Assembly (NCBI GenBank): GCA_935421135.1
Contig: OW285188.1
Span: 12,873,233 to 12,937,232 of the forward strand
Origin: Bugulina stolonifera
Lineage: Eukaryota; Bryozoa; Gymnolaemata; Cheilostomatida; Bugulidae
Direction of reading: 5' to 3'
Length of the DNA: 64,000 nucleotides
Shown here: piece by piece, positions 23,096-37,300 of the stretch
Layout: every line of letters begins with the position of its first letter
Position numbering within the stretch: the stretch's first letter is position 1
Notes under the pieces: model-generated
What the model saw: only the letters and a program-made list of their open reading frames with translations
What the model was told of the DNA's origin: nothing
Databases searched by the model: none
Program-made: the position numbers and the translations under genes

Positions 23096-24149
23096 TAATT
23101 CCATTTGAGGGAACATAGAAAGTCAGCTAGACTAAAACTGTTCCTCAGATGTTAATCTGAAGGTATAGATTTGTGTTGTTGAATACGATGGTGCAAGCGG
23201 GCACATCATGTGGCAGAATCAAAACAGCTTATTCTCCACATATAATATATACGGACAAAAACATTTTTATTACTCCTTCTGGCCAAAGAACAACCAGAGA
23301 ATTGAGAGGAGAAAGCTACGTTAGTTATAACAGAACATGCATCGATTATACATATAATAGTCTACATAATATATGTACAAAAACCATAATAAAATAAGAA
23401 ATAACAGAATTGAAAATAGACCTTATGTTCACATTGAATTGGTTATATCGACCTAATCCCATCAAAATTAGAAAAAAAATCATTAGATTAGGCTATGGAA
23501 AACAACAAAAAAACGCATGTGGTAACTATGCTAATTGATCTGATCCTAAAAAATACAAAACACCATTATCATTATGTAAAAAATAAAAAACATTTAACCC
23601 TAATGATTTTTATGCTTTAGGTCTCAATATTAAGGTTCCCACGTGTTAACATACAAAGTACGGTCTTAGTAAAAATAGCATTAAACTAAAAACTTAAATA
23701 AAAAACTATTAAATTAGATCAATTATCATTTATATATACATGATTCTGATAGTCATAGTGATAATTCTCTTCTGACTCTTACAATATTGTCATAATCATA
23801 TCTAATGGCTTTTGTGTTAAGAGCACAATAATCATCATGGTCGCAGGTAAGTCAGCCAATTATCATAATAGTGAAATCACAGATTATGATTATTTTTATT
23901 ATACAATAATTAACTAATAATTTTTATTCTATGGTGTTGGTTTCCTCCAGGTGAATTCTTGCTGTTCAAACAATTTACTGGGTGCTACATTGGAATTTGG
24001 GGGCTCCATTAACTCCTTGTATAAAGTTACCAATAATAATCACAATTATGCATTAAAATTGTTGGGTTCTTCTAAAACAGACCGGCAGCATACACCATAC
24101 TATGAATGCAGCGTTCGACTACCAATTTGTAATTTTTCCTTAGTGACGT
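23096..24149. other. AT-rich non-coding region
   Basis: About 1 kb between the LINE tail and the hAT element. I see no exon with a splice partner; frames at 23173-23397 and 23951-24226 are not recognised. AGTGACGT at 24142-24149 is one copy of the hAT target duplication. Confidence 0.5.
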
Positions 24150-25206
24150 CAGAGCTGGGTCCAAGTCATAGATTTGACTCGACTTGCCAAGTCAAGTCAC
24201 AAGTCGACTTGACTTGGACTTGCTAACTTGCTGACTTGACTTGACTTTGACTTGCGCATCAATGTGACTTGACTTGGACACATGAATGACTTGTGATTTC
24301 GACTTGACTTTGACTTGCACATCAATGTGACTTGACTTGACTTGACTTGGACACATGAATGACTTGTGATTTTGACTTGGGTTCTGCCAAGTCAATCTGG
24401 CAAATAAAAATGTTGTACAGTGTTTAGCCAACATGGAAAAAAGGTCTCAATTGCCTACCTATTTATCATTTTTACTAGATCAGTGCTACTAGCAGCACTC
24501 AGAGTATATCAAGGTTAGCTATGAGGATACACAATTCAGGCAATATCTAGGCTGTGTGTACGTGAGACTACACAAGGACAAAGCATAGTCACAAGTACAC
24601 ACAGTGCAAGTAGTGTAAGTGTAGCATAGGTGTGGTGTGAGTAGTGAATACAATGTGCAGTGCAGTAATTACTAAAGTTAAATTGCAGGACTGGCCAGTG
24701 GACACTCTGTGCTGTACCATGTGCTGTTTATAAGATATGTAACACTGCATAGCCATTACAATATACAGTATATAATACTATATGACCAGTCTCGACCGTA
24801 GTGCCAATAATACTACTTATATAGACTAGTTCTTTACCATGATTGCATAACATACATGTACATGCCCTGCTACACCTTGGCATAGGTTTTTCATAGATTG
24901 GAATGCCTACTAAAAGAAAAAAATGATTTTTTGGAAAATGTAAAATTTTTTGAAGTTGTCTTCCACTTGACTTGCATTTCGACTTGACTTGACTTTGACT
25001 TGACTTGACTTGTAACTTGCATGACAGCTGACTTGACTTGACTTGACTTGAGGCAGCACTGACTTGACTTCGACTTGACTTGCCTTCCAAATTCTAGAAA
25101 TTACTTGATTTGAGGCAGCACTGACTTGACTTCGATTTGACTTACCTCCAAAATTTTAGAAATGACTTGACTTGTTGACTTGCAAGTCGACTTGGACCCA
25201 ACTCTG
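24150..25206. mobile_element. Non-autonomous hAT-type transposon (1,057 bp)
   Basis: Inverted ends are CAGAGCTGGGTCCAAGTC on the left and CAGAGTTGGGTCCAAGTC (reverse complement of the right end). The CAGAG start is typical of hAT. A perfect 8-base target duplication AGTGACGT lies at 24142-24149 and 25207-25214, as hAT requires. Both subterminal zones (24160-24385 and 24960-25195) are dense arrays of GACTTG/GACTTGACTT, the sort of subterminal repeat that hAT transposases bind. The central 550 bases encode no transposase I can see. The right end lies 165 bases from the MIOS start codon. Confidence 0.93.
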
Positions 25207-25371
25207 AGTGACGTCCCATCATATAGTCCTCTATGACTACTAAATGTAATTTCTTTTGATATGCTACTATTAGTCCATATGCTACAATATAGAAAAACAA
25301 TGTAGCTCACATGAAATAAGTAAACTTACATAATTTTTAAAATATTTAGCACTGATTGGATTTGGTTAAAG

Positions 25372-28300
25372 ATGTTGGCTTCCTCATCTCGGCTGGATGT
25401 GTTCTGGTCTCCAAGTAACCGGGATAACTATATAGTATTTGGATCCGACATCACTTTATACAAGGTGGACAAGAATGATAATCGCTGCAATGATATCGAT
25501 CAACAAGGTATAGCAAATCTGTTTACAAATCTTTGTGCCTACATTTTATTGGTATGTAATGTTTGATGTGCGATAATCAGCCATCCAGTTGCAACTGTTT
25601 ACCCTGATTCCATATAGCAGCACTGTATTTATAAGCTGATTCCATATTTACCAACATTGTATCGATAAGCTGATTCCATTTTATATAGCAACACTGTATT
25701 TAGGGGCCTATAGATGTCTTCGCGACCTAAATTTCAGACCCAGTCCAATTTTCAAAAATATTTTCCTGCACACATCCGTCACAGAGTCACGAATACACCG
25801 GCCTGGGCCAAAAGCCAAATCCTCATTTTCATGCGAAGAAGCCAGGTGTGCCGATGACCTAAGGATGGTGTAGTCCGGCCAAGCAAAATCCCAGGCCAAT
25901 AGCCCTTCTGACCTAGGTTGGACGGCCATCTCGTGATTTTCATTTGTGATCCGAGTCCGTGCAAGTGGTCGCAAAGACACTATATAGGCTATTCCCATGT
26001 ATAGCAACATTGTATTGATTGGCTGGTAAAACCATTGTGTCGTTACGAAGACTGCCGGTGCCTATGCCTCATAATGTGTAGAAAACTGGCCTAACCGTGG
26101 GTTTGATTACAGCTTAGTTGTGATGTCCATATTGGCACTTGGCCAGAAAGCTAAATGGTGAAATGTCAACTTCTGTCTCTACAGTCGACTGACAAATGAT
26201 TACCGACATGTAGGCAGATTCCATGCAGTGACACATATCAATAGAAGTTGTTGTTATCAATAACTGGTTCATGAAATACCTCTGGCTTCTATCAATACAG
26301 TATCAGAATTCAGGATAATAGACTAGTCTATGCTGCTGTTGCTGCCGTCATTGTATAGCTTCTCTTTGTTAAATATATATATATATACATATATCTATAC
26401 ATATTTGCACTGTAGGAATTCGTCCTGATGAGCCTTACGGAAAGTATCTCTCTCATGCAGAAAGTCAATACCCAAAAGTAAGTATAGTGCTTGGAGCTAC
26501 AAAACTAGTTTCTCCACATATTATCATATATATTTACACATGACATGTTGCTGGTGTATGTTTGTTCATACAAAGTCTATGGTTATGTTTCAGTGTATGT
26601 CCTGGTACCCGAAAGCAGACCGGGACTACTTGGTGGCTGTTGGCCATGTCAATGGACGAATTTCATTGGCTAGTTTAGACCAGAAAAAGAATGATGAGCT
26701 AATTGGGAAAGAATTTGGTAAGCAGCAGATACTCTGGTTACCGTAGTGCTTATATAGGTCTCTATATATGTGCTCTAGAATTGGCTTTAAATTAATATAC
26801 ACCTATTCTGATGTTTCAGTTTGAAAACTGACATAATGTATACATGTGTATATATTTGTAGTACCCAAGCATAATCGGCCATGCTGGTGTGTAGCATGGA
26901 ATCTCGACCATTCTTCTACGACTATGGTATGAATATAATATATACTATACATAGTGCTGCTGCTGCTGCTTTAGTTATGTGGCTTCTTGTTCTATTATTC
27001 CAATAGTTGCTGTGCCTCTCTGTTCAATTTTTTACTTGTAAAATTACAAACCGTGCATGCTTTTATTTGTTCAAGTCTGAGATTTCACCATTTCATATTA
27101 TTATAATATGTTGTGCACAAATACATGTACATTGTACATGTTGATCATTACCTGATATCGTCTTGGTTTGATCAGTTGGCAGCTGGTTTCGATAAATACA
27201 GAACTGATTCCAGTCTGCTCATCTGGGATATCAACAGAGCATCGACTGACAACACCTCTGAGGAGGGTGAGAGTGGCAAGTTGGGAAAGGTAGTGAGAGA
27301 ATATGGTTAGTATCATATACATATAATTCTCATCTGTACTCCAGTTCTACTCTTGTGTCATGCTTTGCTGTATGTGTATTACTGGGTAATACCGTGTATG
27401 TATATTACTGGGTAGTACTGTGTATGTATATTACTGGGTAGTACTGTGTATGTATATCACTGGGTAATACTGTGTATGTATATTACTGGGTAATACTGTG
27501 TATGTATATTACTGGGTAATACTGTGTATGTATATTACTGGGTAATACTGTGTATGTATATTACTGGGTAATACTGTGTATGTATATCACTGGGTAATAC
27601 CGTGTATGTATATTACTGGGTAATACCGTGTATGTATATTACTGGGTAATACCGTGTATGTATATTCCTGGGTAATACCGTGTATGTATATTACTGGGTA
27701 ATACCGTGTATGTATATTACTGGGTAATACCGTGTATGTATATTACTGGGTAATACCGTGTATGTATATTAGTGGGTAATACCGTGTATGTATATTACTG
27801 GGTAATACCGTGTATGTATATTACTGGGTAATACAGTGTATATATATTACTGGGTAATACCGTGTATGCATATATTACTGGGTCATACCGTGTATGTATA
27901 TTACTGGGTAATACCGTGTATGTATATTACTGGGTCATACTGTGTATATATATTATTGGGTAATACCGTGTATGTATATTACTGGGTCATACTGTGTATG
28001 TATATTACTGGGTCATACCGTATATATGTTACTAATGTAATGTCGTGGAATACTTTTACCAGGAAATTCCGAGGCTACATACTCCCTAGCCTGGACCTCT
28101 GCTAATCATATTATAACTGGAATGAATAAATACCTCAGAATGATCGACCTGAGGCGTAAGTAGTGTATTGGTTCTATGATGACATCACTTCCTGTTAACT
28201 CGTTATAATATGTTATTTACACTGTGATGCAAGAAATTACAACTTTCAAAGAACAACATTGTAAAGATATATGGAGCTTTGCTTCAATCCCTTGCCATTA

Positions 28301-31300
28301 TTACTCTCAATAATAAATGAAGTTTACCTTAGAAGTCTGTATATAAATTATATGTATCATTTATTAAATTTTGTGTGCTTGTACATGCATGGTGTCACCA
28401 TCTACCTACTTATTTGCCCACTATACCTCCATTGTTCATATTTATTACAGAAGAGAAAGAAAAGTTTGCAAATACAACACAGACGAAAGCAGTCTATGGC
28501 ATCTGTATAGACCCACAGAACGAGCACCGTGGTATAGCGTCATATGTAGAGAATCAGGTCTATATATGGGACTTGAGGAAGTTTGATAAGGCAGTACACA
28601 CTCTCCCTCTGCAGAAATCTCAGATTGTTAAGGTAATCGACTATGTTCACGTACTGTAATTATGTAATACACACCAGGTATTGTATGCATCCTGTAACTC
28701 AGTAATACACACCAGGTATTGGATACGTACTGTAACTCAGTAATACACACCAGGTATTGGATATGTAGTGCAAATTTCCATTCAACTGAAGTCTGGCTGT
28801 GTGTTATAGAATTACTGTAACAGGTAATGTGGTGATCACACATACACGTGTGCATGTTATACAGTTTGTTATGGGGGTACACGTGTAAATGAACCTGTTT
28901 TACTGCCAATTACTGCTAATTATTATAGTACTGTTATATACATGTACATGTATATTCATGCTGGTATACTGACTGATTTTGATATTGATGTGACTAAGCT
29001 GATCTAGTCTTACTAATTGTTAGTATCTACTGCTACCAGTACACTGTTCATCATTTATGCTCCTACACACCAAATTCACACACAGGATTGGAGTTTTTCT
29101 GCAATACAATTGATATGCGTCCTATTCTTTAGCCATCTTCCATGGGTAGCTAGCTATATTTTAGGTTTTAGTAAAGCTTATAGGTTCTTTTTTCATTTTA
29201 AATGCTAGCATGTAATTGGAACAGCGCTTGGAATGGTCGATACATTTGCATTTCTTTTGGATTGATGTCAATGAAATTCAGCTTTAGGGTTAGGTATTTA
29301 TTTTTTATAGTCCTTTGGCGTTTATTCCATGATTTTCATGATGTGTACATGTACACCTCTGTGATATTTTATGTCCATATTTAGTTGGGATGGTGTCCGA
29401 AGCGTCTCGGGCTACTGGCCTGTCTCAATAAGGATAGCAGTATCGTCAGAGTGTTTGATCTGCAGCATTTCACTAGTTCTAGTGTAGAGTATGAGCAAAC
29501 GCTCAGTGAACGGCCTGTTGAATGTAAGTATAGTACGTTGATTGTAAGTACAGTATGTTGAATGTAATTGTAGTTGTCATGTATATTTGCTTTCTCATCA
29601 ACTGGTCCCCAGCTGTAAAATCTACACTAAAATATATTGCCATCTTTGGAATTGAATGATTATTTATGGACAGCCTGTTAAACACACCAACATCCGCAGT
29701 AGTTACTTATAGTATATAAATTGCATGCAACTCTTATGTTCCTTACAACTCCATCTCTGACATGGATTATAGTAATACTGTTTATTTAATCTAACAGCAC
29801 CTTCCAGTCAGCCATTGGCATCATTTGACTGGCACCCGTGTGATGAGAACAGACTGTTGACTATCAACGTTTCAGGACAAGTCCACAATATCAAACTGTT
29901 TGAACGTATTGCTGTTGTAAGTAACTATTCTACATGTACATTAACAAAGAACACCAACACTAATCTTATCAGTTTACTCTTGTTTGGTCTCGGCACACTG
30001 TTTATCTCCCTAATATGATCATCTTACTGAGATCCATCTCTCAACTGTGGTATTACTCTTTGATCTGGTGATTACACTATGACAGACTAAAGGTACAGCC
30101 TATACTACCTTAGAACACTGTCCTCTCTTACATTGCTATAGGCTTCACTCGTTATAATATACATATATGTGTACTGTGGCAGTAGCTAAGCTAGCTATCA
30201 CCAGGCATGATGTACTTCTATGTACCGTGGTAGTAGCTAAGCTAGCTATCACTAGGCATTATGTACCTCTATGTACTGTGGTAGTAGCTAAGCTAACTGT
30301 CATTAGGCATTATGTACCTCTATGTACCGTGGTAGTAGCTAAGCTAGCTATCACTAGGCATTATGTACCTCTATGTACTGTGGTAGTAGCTAAGCTAACT
30401 ATCACTAGGCATTATGTACCTCTATGTACTGTGGTAGTAGCTAAGCTATCTATCATTAGGTATGATGTACCGTGGTAGTGACTGAGCTATATTTACTACT
30501 AGTGTTTATGTCACAGGATATGAAGCCATGTGAACCAACTGTACAAGAACTGTGCTATTCCCAAGTGAAACAGTTTGGACTGTACAGGTTTGATAACAAT
30601 GATGATATTGGTTCTGTCATGAGACAGAGAGCTATGAATGAATATGGACTACATGTAAGTATATTAGGGTTATAATATGGTATTATGATGGTGTTCAAAC
30701 CAAATATGCCACATAATAATTCACAGATTTATACTTGCTGGTCTAAAATACCTCCAATATTGACAATCCCCATATGAAACATGTATTATGATAACATCAC
30801 ACCCATGAACTATCCCACCATATAGCATCTCTTACCGTCTGTTACCTATATACAACGAATTAGCATGTACATGTATATATCTTACTTAGACTAATCATGA
30901 GGAAAGTGCCCATCTGCTGCAAATGGACCCTAGTAGACCAGAAACCCAGCTATGGAAATGGGCGGACCACCTTACCACCCTCATTGCCACAGATGAGAGG
31001 TTTGCCAAACCTGCCGTGGCTCCTGAAGGCATGGCTGAAGGTCTGAATCTCCCACACACCCGGTTCATTGGAGCCAGATATATCACGGAGAAACTTCAGA
31101 GTAAATCCATATCTGTGAGATGGGAGGGTGTAGCGGCTGAGAATCTACCACCTCTAACTCACTACTACAGTTTAGAGAGGTGAGCAGATACAATGTCCGG
31201 TTAGTCATATTACACAGCAACGTGTTGTTCTCCATTATATCCTTTATAAAATGTTTGTATTTAGTGAACATTTACTATAAACTGTGTGACTCTTTTTAGA

Positions 31301-34300
31301 GAGAAGTGTTTGAAGATTTGCCAATGGCCATGCAGAGCACAGCTGGAGCTACAGAGAGTCATATCTGCCAAGACTGTGGAGGAATATAGCAAGTGGTCTG
31401 CTGCTGCCGAGGAATACGATCCTGTAGCAGCTGTTACCACCAGGTAGGGGTTCTTTCATCAGGTATTATATATGTGTTATTATATAGTTAGTGAGAAAAT
31501 TCCACATTGTGTTCAATTATTTAACAGAACAACATGCTACATAATTCAGGTTCCTGAATATCCTGTGAATAGAAAACTACAATTCCCATTCTATTGTTTG
31601 CTGATAATAAAGGTTCTGAGGTATTACATTAATGTGGATGTTCACTCTTTTACTTTTAGACTGGAACAGGCCGGATTTTTTGAGAAGGCCACAGCCATTG
31701 CTCTATTTCACGGCAGGATTGATGATGCATTGAGAATTCTAAACAGAGGTGCTGACTATGGTGAGATTGTATATAGTATTATGGGTTTATCATATATTAT
31801 ACATGTACATACAGTACTAACATAGAATACATGTCTATGATTTCATGTGTGATGCCATCCTATACTGATAATATTTATTTCAGTTATCTCATAGGTTTGA
31901 TGTGAAATATTTTGTTTCTTGTGTACGTCTAGGCTTTGGAGTGTTGTACATGTATCTGCATCTGCTATAAAACTCTTAGTAACAGTATAAATACTTCCAG
32001 TGGACTACGTACATTATGTAATTTATAATATATAGTCATAAGATATTATGTGTATTTGGTGGTACTGCACTGGTTGCAGTGAGACCTGTAGAATAGTGAA
32101 GAATTATCATGTATTTATTCATAGCTTCATCGAATGGGCTAAACACTGGGGTGAATCTAAGTATAGTTGCCATGGCTCTAGCTGGTATTAACACAGCTAA
32201 CAACGCACTCTGGCTGTCTAAGTGCAGAGAATTACATAATAAAATAGACAATCCATACCTCAGAGCCACCTTCTCCTTCCTAACATGTGGAAACAACTAC
32301 GCTCAAATTGTTGTAAGTACTGTAGAGATATTACGTGTACAGAATGTGGAGGACAGTGTTGTTAGTTCATTTCAATAGCAGCTGGAGAGACTGTTATAAA
32401 CCATCTTACTTTATTTGTTCTCTATACATGTCAATAGCATGCAGCAGTAACTACCTACGGTTCTACACTATGTTTTTCATGTATCTACAGTTCAACACTA
32501 TGCTTGTCATGTACTTAACATTATTCTTCTGCACCACATTATTTTCAAGTGTTGTACTGTTGTTGTGTTGTAATACTTGTCTTGCATTGCATTACATGAT
32601 AGTTATTATATTATATTGTTATTTCTACCAGTCTAAATCAGACATCTCTATAGCTGATAGAGTAGCATTTGCTTGCCTCTTCCTTCCTGACACTGAACTA
32701 AAGCTATACCTCAAGGAACTAGAGAATGAAGTGATAGAGTATGGGGACTTATCAGGGGTGCTCGTAACAGGTGTGTATCCACTCCTTAAAAGGGCCTCTG
32801 TCACTGGTTCCTACACATAACAAGGGTGTTACAGATTAGCTACTATGGTGTGTTTTGTTGCTGTCATTACACTTGTGTGTACATATACATCGTAATAGCA
32901 TAATAGTATTATATTCATCCATCTACAAACATGAAGTTATCATCTCGTGGTCATTGTATACAGGAGAGGACAACTGCTAATAAATATGCTACCCTTATGG
33001 TGATTGTGCTACTGGCTGTTACTACTACAGCCACCACCACCACTACTATCACCAAAATCACTACCATCACTACTGCTACCACTATGACCACTACTGCTGC
33101 TGCTGCAGCTGCCACCACCACTGCTGTCACTACTACTACCACTACCACTACTACTACCACTACTACTACCACTACTACTACCACTACTACCACCACTACT
33201 ACTACCACTACTACTACTACCACTACTACTGCTGCTGCTGCCGCCGCTACCACTACTACCACCACTACTACTACTACTGCTGCTGCCGCCGCTACACTAC
33301 TACTACCACTACTGCTGCTGCTGCTGCTGCCGCCGCTACTGCCGCCGCCACCACCGCTACCACTACTACTACCACTACTATCTCTACCACTACTACTACC
33401 GCTACTGCTGCTGGAACTATGCTGGTGTTGTATTACTCACAGTACTGCCACTCCTACTATTACTGTATATTTGCACATGCTCTCTTACAGGACTAGACTC
33501 AGCCGGAGGTAATCTACTACAGAAGTATATAGACAACACAGGAGACATACAGACAGCCACACTCATACTTATTCATTCATTTCCTAGTCGTATGCAAGAA
33601 GATGAGAGAGTAATGAACTGGATAGAGAAGTAGGGCATACCTCCCTTCACTTTAATATAATTTTAATTGTAGAACCTAGTCTATATTAACTTTTCTCTCT
33701 ATTGTTTTACCTGCATGTGCACACAAAATATCTATATCATCTGTAGTCTACTAACCTATGATCAATATGGCTACCTAGTCTAACACATTGTGTTCAGATA
33801 CATGTAGTACCTTATAACCAGAACACAAAGTATCCCCTGCAGGGGGAAGATAACTCTAGTATTGAGTAGGGATATGATGCTGTGTGCAATATATGTAACT
33901 GAAATGACAATGTTAAACACTAACTCGTGTTTGACAACTTGATAAGCTGCTGTCCTTGATATTTATGGAATAAAGTGACATTTGTGTATTTGATAGCTTA
34001 TCTAATCACACTACCATATGTTTACCTGCCACATGTCTATATTCAGTCTAAAGTCATATAGTTTCAATGGTATTGAATAGCCTCACATGCTCTATTAGGG
34101 AAGTACAAGCCTACTTGTATTACTGTAGCTGATTCTGGTCCTGAGGAAGGTTAATAATTACACAGATGAGGTTACATACAGTGTTTATGTTTTGTAGTTA
34201 CAGAAGTCTCTTGGATAAGTGGAAGCTGTGGGTGCTAAGGTGTGTAGCTCATTAACCGTGTCCTTCATTTCAGACCCATGACACTAGTTTATATATCTCA

Positions 34301-37300
34301 CCCTCTCTCATCAATCCCTAGTAATGGAAGGTTTCCAAAATGAATGTACTGTAGCTAAGTTGTGCAGGTCTATTATTACACTCACTCCTTACAGAAATAC
34401 CACACACACCACTAGATCCTTAGTTTGAATGTAAATACATGTTAAAACATGTTGATTTGTGTTTATTGTTATACTGATCATGGTATGGTCGTAAACCAAA
34501 GGTTATGTAATTGTTTAATTGCACTAAATCTGCTGATGACTCGTATCAAGGGTATTCTCGTGGTTTATTATGCACCAATTTCCACTAGGATATACCCATA
34601 TTGTGTTACCTACCATGTCTTACATTAAACTTGTCTTCTCTCCATCTAGAGCCAAGTTTGATATATTCCACAAGAAGTTCATAGAGAAGTCTGCCATATC
34701 AGCAGTTCCACGGATTTACCTCAGCTGCCATTTCTGTAGTAAACCAATCATGCCTCTCCAGATGCAGCAGAGACGCCTGTATAATGCAGGTGGATACGGA
34801 CAGAAACCTAACACAGTCAAGGTATAATCTTCGTAGGGGAGATAATCTCAGTATAGATAGGATTGTTATAGTCTTATCAGCAGTCCTGGAATATTGTATA
34901 TCATTCATCAAAGGCGTTTAGTACACTTTATTGATATCATAATTGGCACACAACCTAATCTTAATAGGAATTGTATGACGGACTCAGACGGAGTTTACAG
35001 ACTGTCAGCATGTATTATAGATCAGTATCAAATGAAAATCTGATACAAGGAAATAATATTATGTTACATTAGTTTGTACTTGCCAGAGTATATAATATAC
35101 AGGAACACCCTTTACCTGGGTGCTTGTGTACCTGTCTGGAGGTAACTGATATATTTATGTCTTAGCCGCAAGTGTATATGGGTGATTGTGTACATGGATA
35201 TTTCAATCTACAGTAAATATGACTTATACTGTAGATATCAGTGTGTACTGAGTGTCGGAAACCTCTACCACGCTGCTCGCTATGCCTCAAGAACATGGGA
35301 ACAGCTTCCGGTATTCTTAGTGCCAAACCAGAATCTGTGGCCAGTCCTCTTAGAACTGTTGATAACCCTGCGGATAGAGGTAATATAACAGTACAGCACT
35401 ATCTAGTAGTCAGCTAGTAGTCAGCTAATAGTCAGCTAGTAGTCAGCTAATAGTCAGTTAGTAGGCATGTGCACGAGAGCAACTCTTCACCTTGCTAGAT
35501 TCCAAACGATGTCAGCAGTGGCATGTGACTGACAGCGTTTGGCAGTTTAGTTATCACTCACTAACCAGTCCTGTAACTTCACTGGCATCGTTACCTAGCT
35601 GACTCTTTACTCTGGCCTGGTTTTCCTTTGAATCAACTTTCTGAGTAAATGATGAGCTCAAGTCATAACATCGCATACCATGACTGAGTTAAACTGTTGA
35701 GAGGTGACAAGCACAGGTTACACCCAATCATTGAAACTCTTAATGGACGCGTTTTATTGACGTGATAAAATTCCTAGCAAATGATGTTCAACTCTCATAA
35801 CTACGAGGCAAGATAACACATAATAATATAACCACTTGTACATGTTCGGTGGGATATGTAATTATACTCAGTGAATAGTATGGTGTAGTTACACGTCAGT
35901 TTCATATGAAATCTAGTTTGTGGAAACAGCTAGCTAAGGTTATTGTCTCTGACATGATTTAATTCCGCATAGAATTACATAACAAACATAATTTAAAATA
36001 AAGAAACTGCCCACTGGTGTCGCTGAAAATAACGACACACTGACTCCCGGTGGTGTCATGTTCTCTAATTTGCTTTACCTACTGTAATATGATACTAAGT
36101 AAAACACGGTTATTTGTTAAGCAAGTGTTCCACCATCTTTGTTTTGGGGTCTCGTGATTGGCCAATCTCTACGATCTATTGTAAAGCAAAGAAATTCACA
36201 TTGATATTATTAGTAGTATCTACTCAGCGTCCACTCATTGTCCAGTGTCTACTCATCGTCCAGTGTTCACTCATTCTCCAGCGTCTGCTCATCGTCTGCT
36301 GGAAATCTGCCGTCTTCAGGCCCTGTGGTCCGAATGAATTCGTAGATACAATCTGTTATCATAGTCCTTCAACATGACTCATATATGCACTGTACACATT
36401 AATTATATACAGACACTGCAACACATATTTTTTCAGTCTATCTACTGACATACCTGGAAGCAATATAATATTTACACTACACATGTTGTGTTAGTAGTCT
36501 TATAAGCTAGTGCCTGCTGAGGGAATGATACTGTACATACTGTAGATTAGTCAAACCTACATGATATACATTTATTAGCCACTTAATGGGTAATATATAG
36601 TACATCATCTCAGGTATACATGTACAGGTAATGCACATGTAATATTTCGTTGATTTGATATAGATTGTCAAAATAAGTAACAATAGCCCTAGTACTGTGT
36701 TTATCGTGAGAAATTAGCAACATTCCGTACAGACAATAATTATTATATAATTATCTAGTGCTAATGGGTTGTTTATAGTCTGCAACAAATGCTACAGTAG
36801 CAGTGAAGTTCATACCTGCTGGTATATGCATTAATAGTCTGGGGGATTGGTCTCAACACAGTTATGTACATGTATAATATATTTACTAATGAAACTGTGT
36901 AGAACTTCCTCTAGATATAATGTAGTCTAAGCATGTGTTTTATGTAAAAATAGTAAGTAGTTGTTCTAACCAACACCTCTCAGTGATCGTACTTGGCCAA
37001 CAGTGCTTGTTGGTGCTTGTTAGAGTCCTGGTATAGTGGAGATCTCTTCCCTAACAAATAGATTGGAAGGTGTAACTCTTTTCATATCCATTTCTTTCTC
37101 ACCTCCACGAAGTTAATATGTACATGTAACGGTATTTTTGTAATTTGTGCTTTCTCTTACAGATAAAAGCAAGAAGAAGAAATCTGGGAATGCAAACACA
37201 TGTGCTGAGTTTACAAACTGGTTCACATGGTGTCAAAGCTGCCATCATGGTGGACATTCTAATCACATAGAAGACTGGTTTAATAATAACATTGAGTGCC

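Noticed and set aside
24192..25090. KSSQ/QVKS-rich reading frames
   Set aside because: They translate the GACTTG subterminal arrays of the hAT element.
27365..28030. CRISPR-like array
   Set aside because: Units are contiguous 26-base repeats without spacers, in an intron of a spliced animal gene; it is a minisatellite.
30167..30478. Repeat protein with [15 protein letters not shown] units
   Set aside because: An artefact of a 51-base minisatellite whose length is a multiple of three.
32931..33512. Poly-Thr/Ala/Leu protein on plus and poly-Val on minus
   Set aside because: Translation of a trinucleotide tract in MIOS intron 15. Flanking exons join in phase without it.
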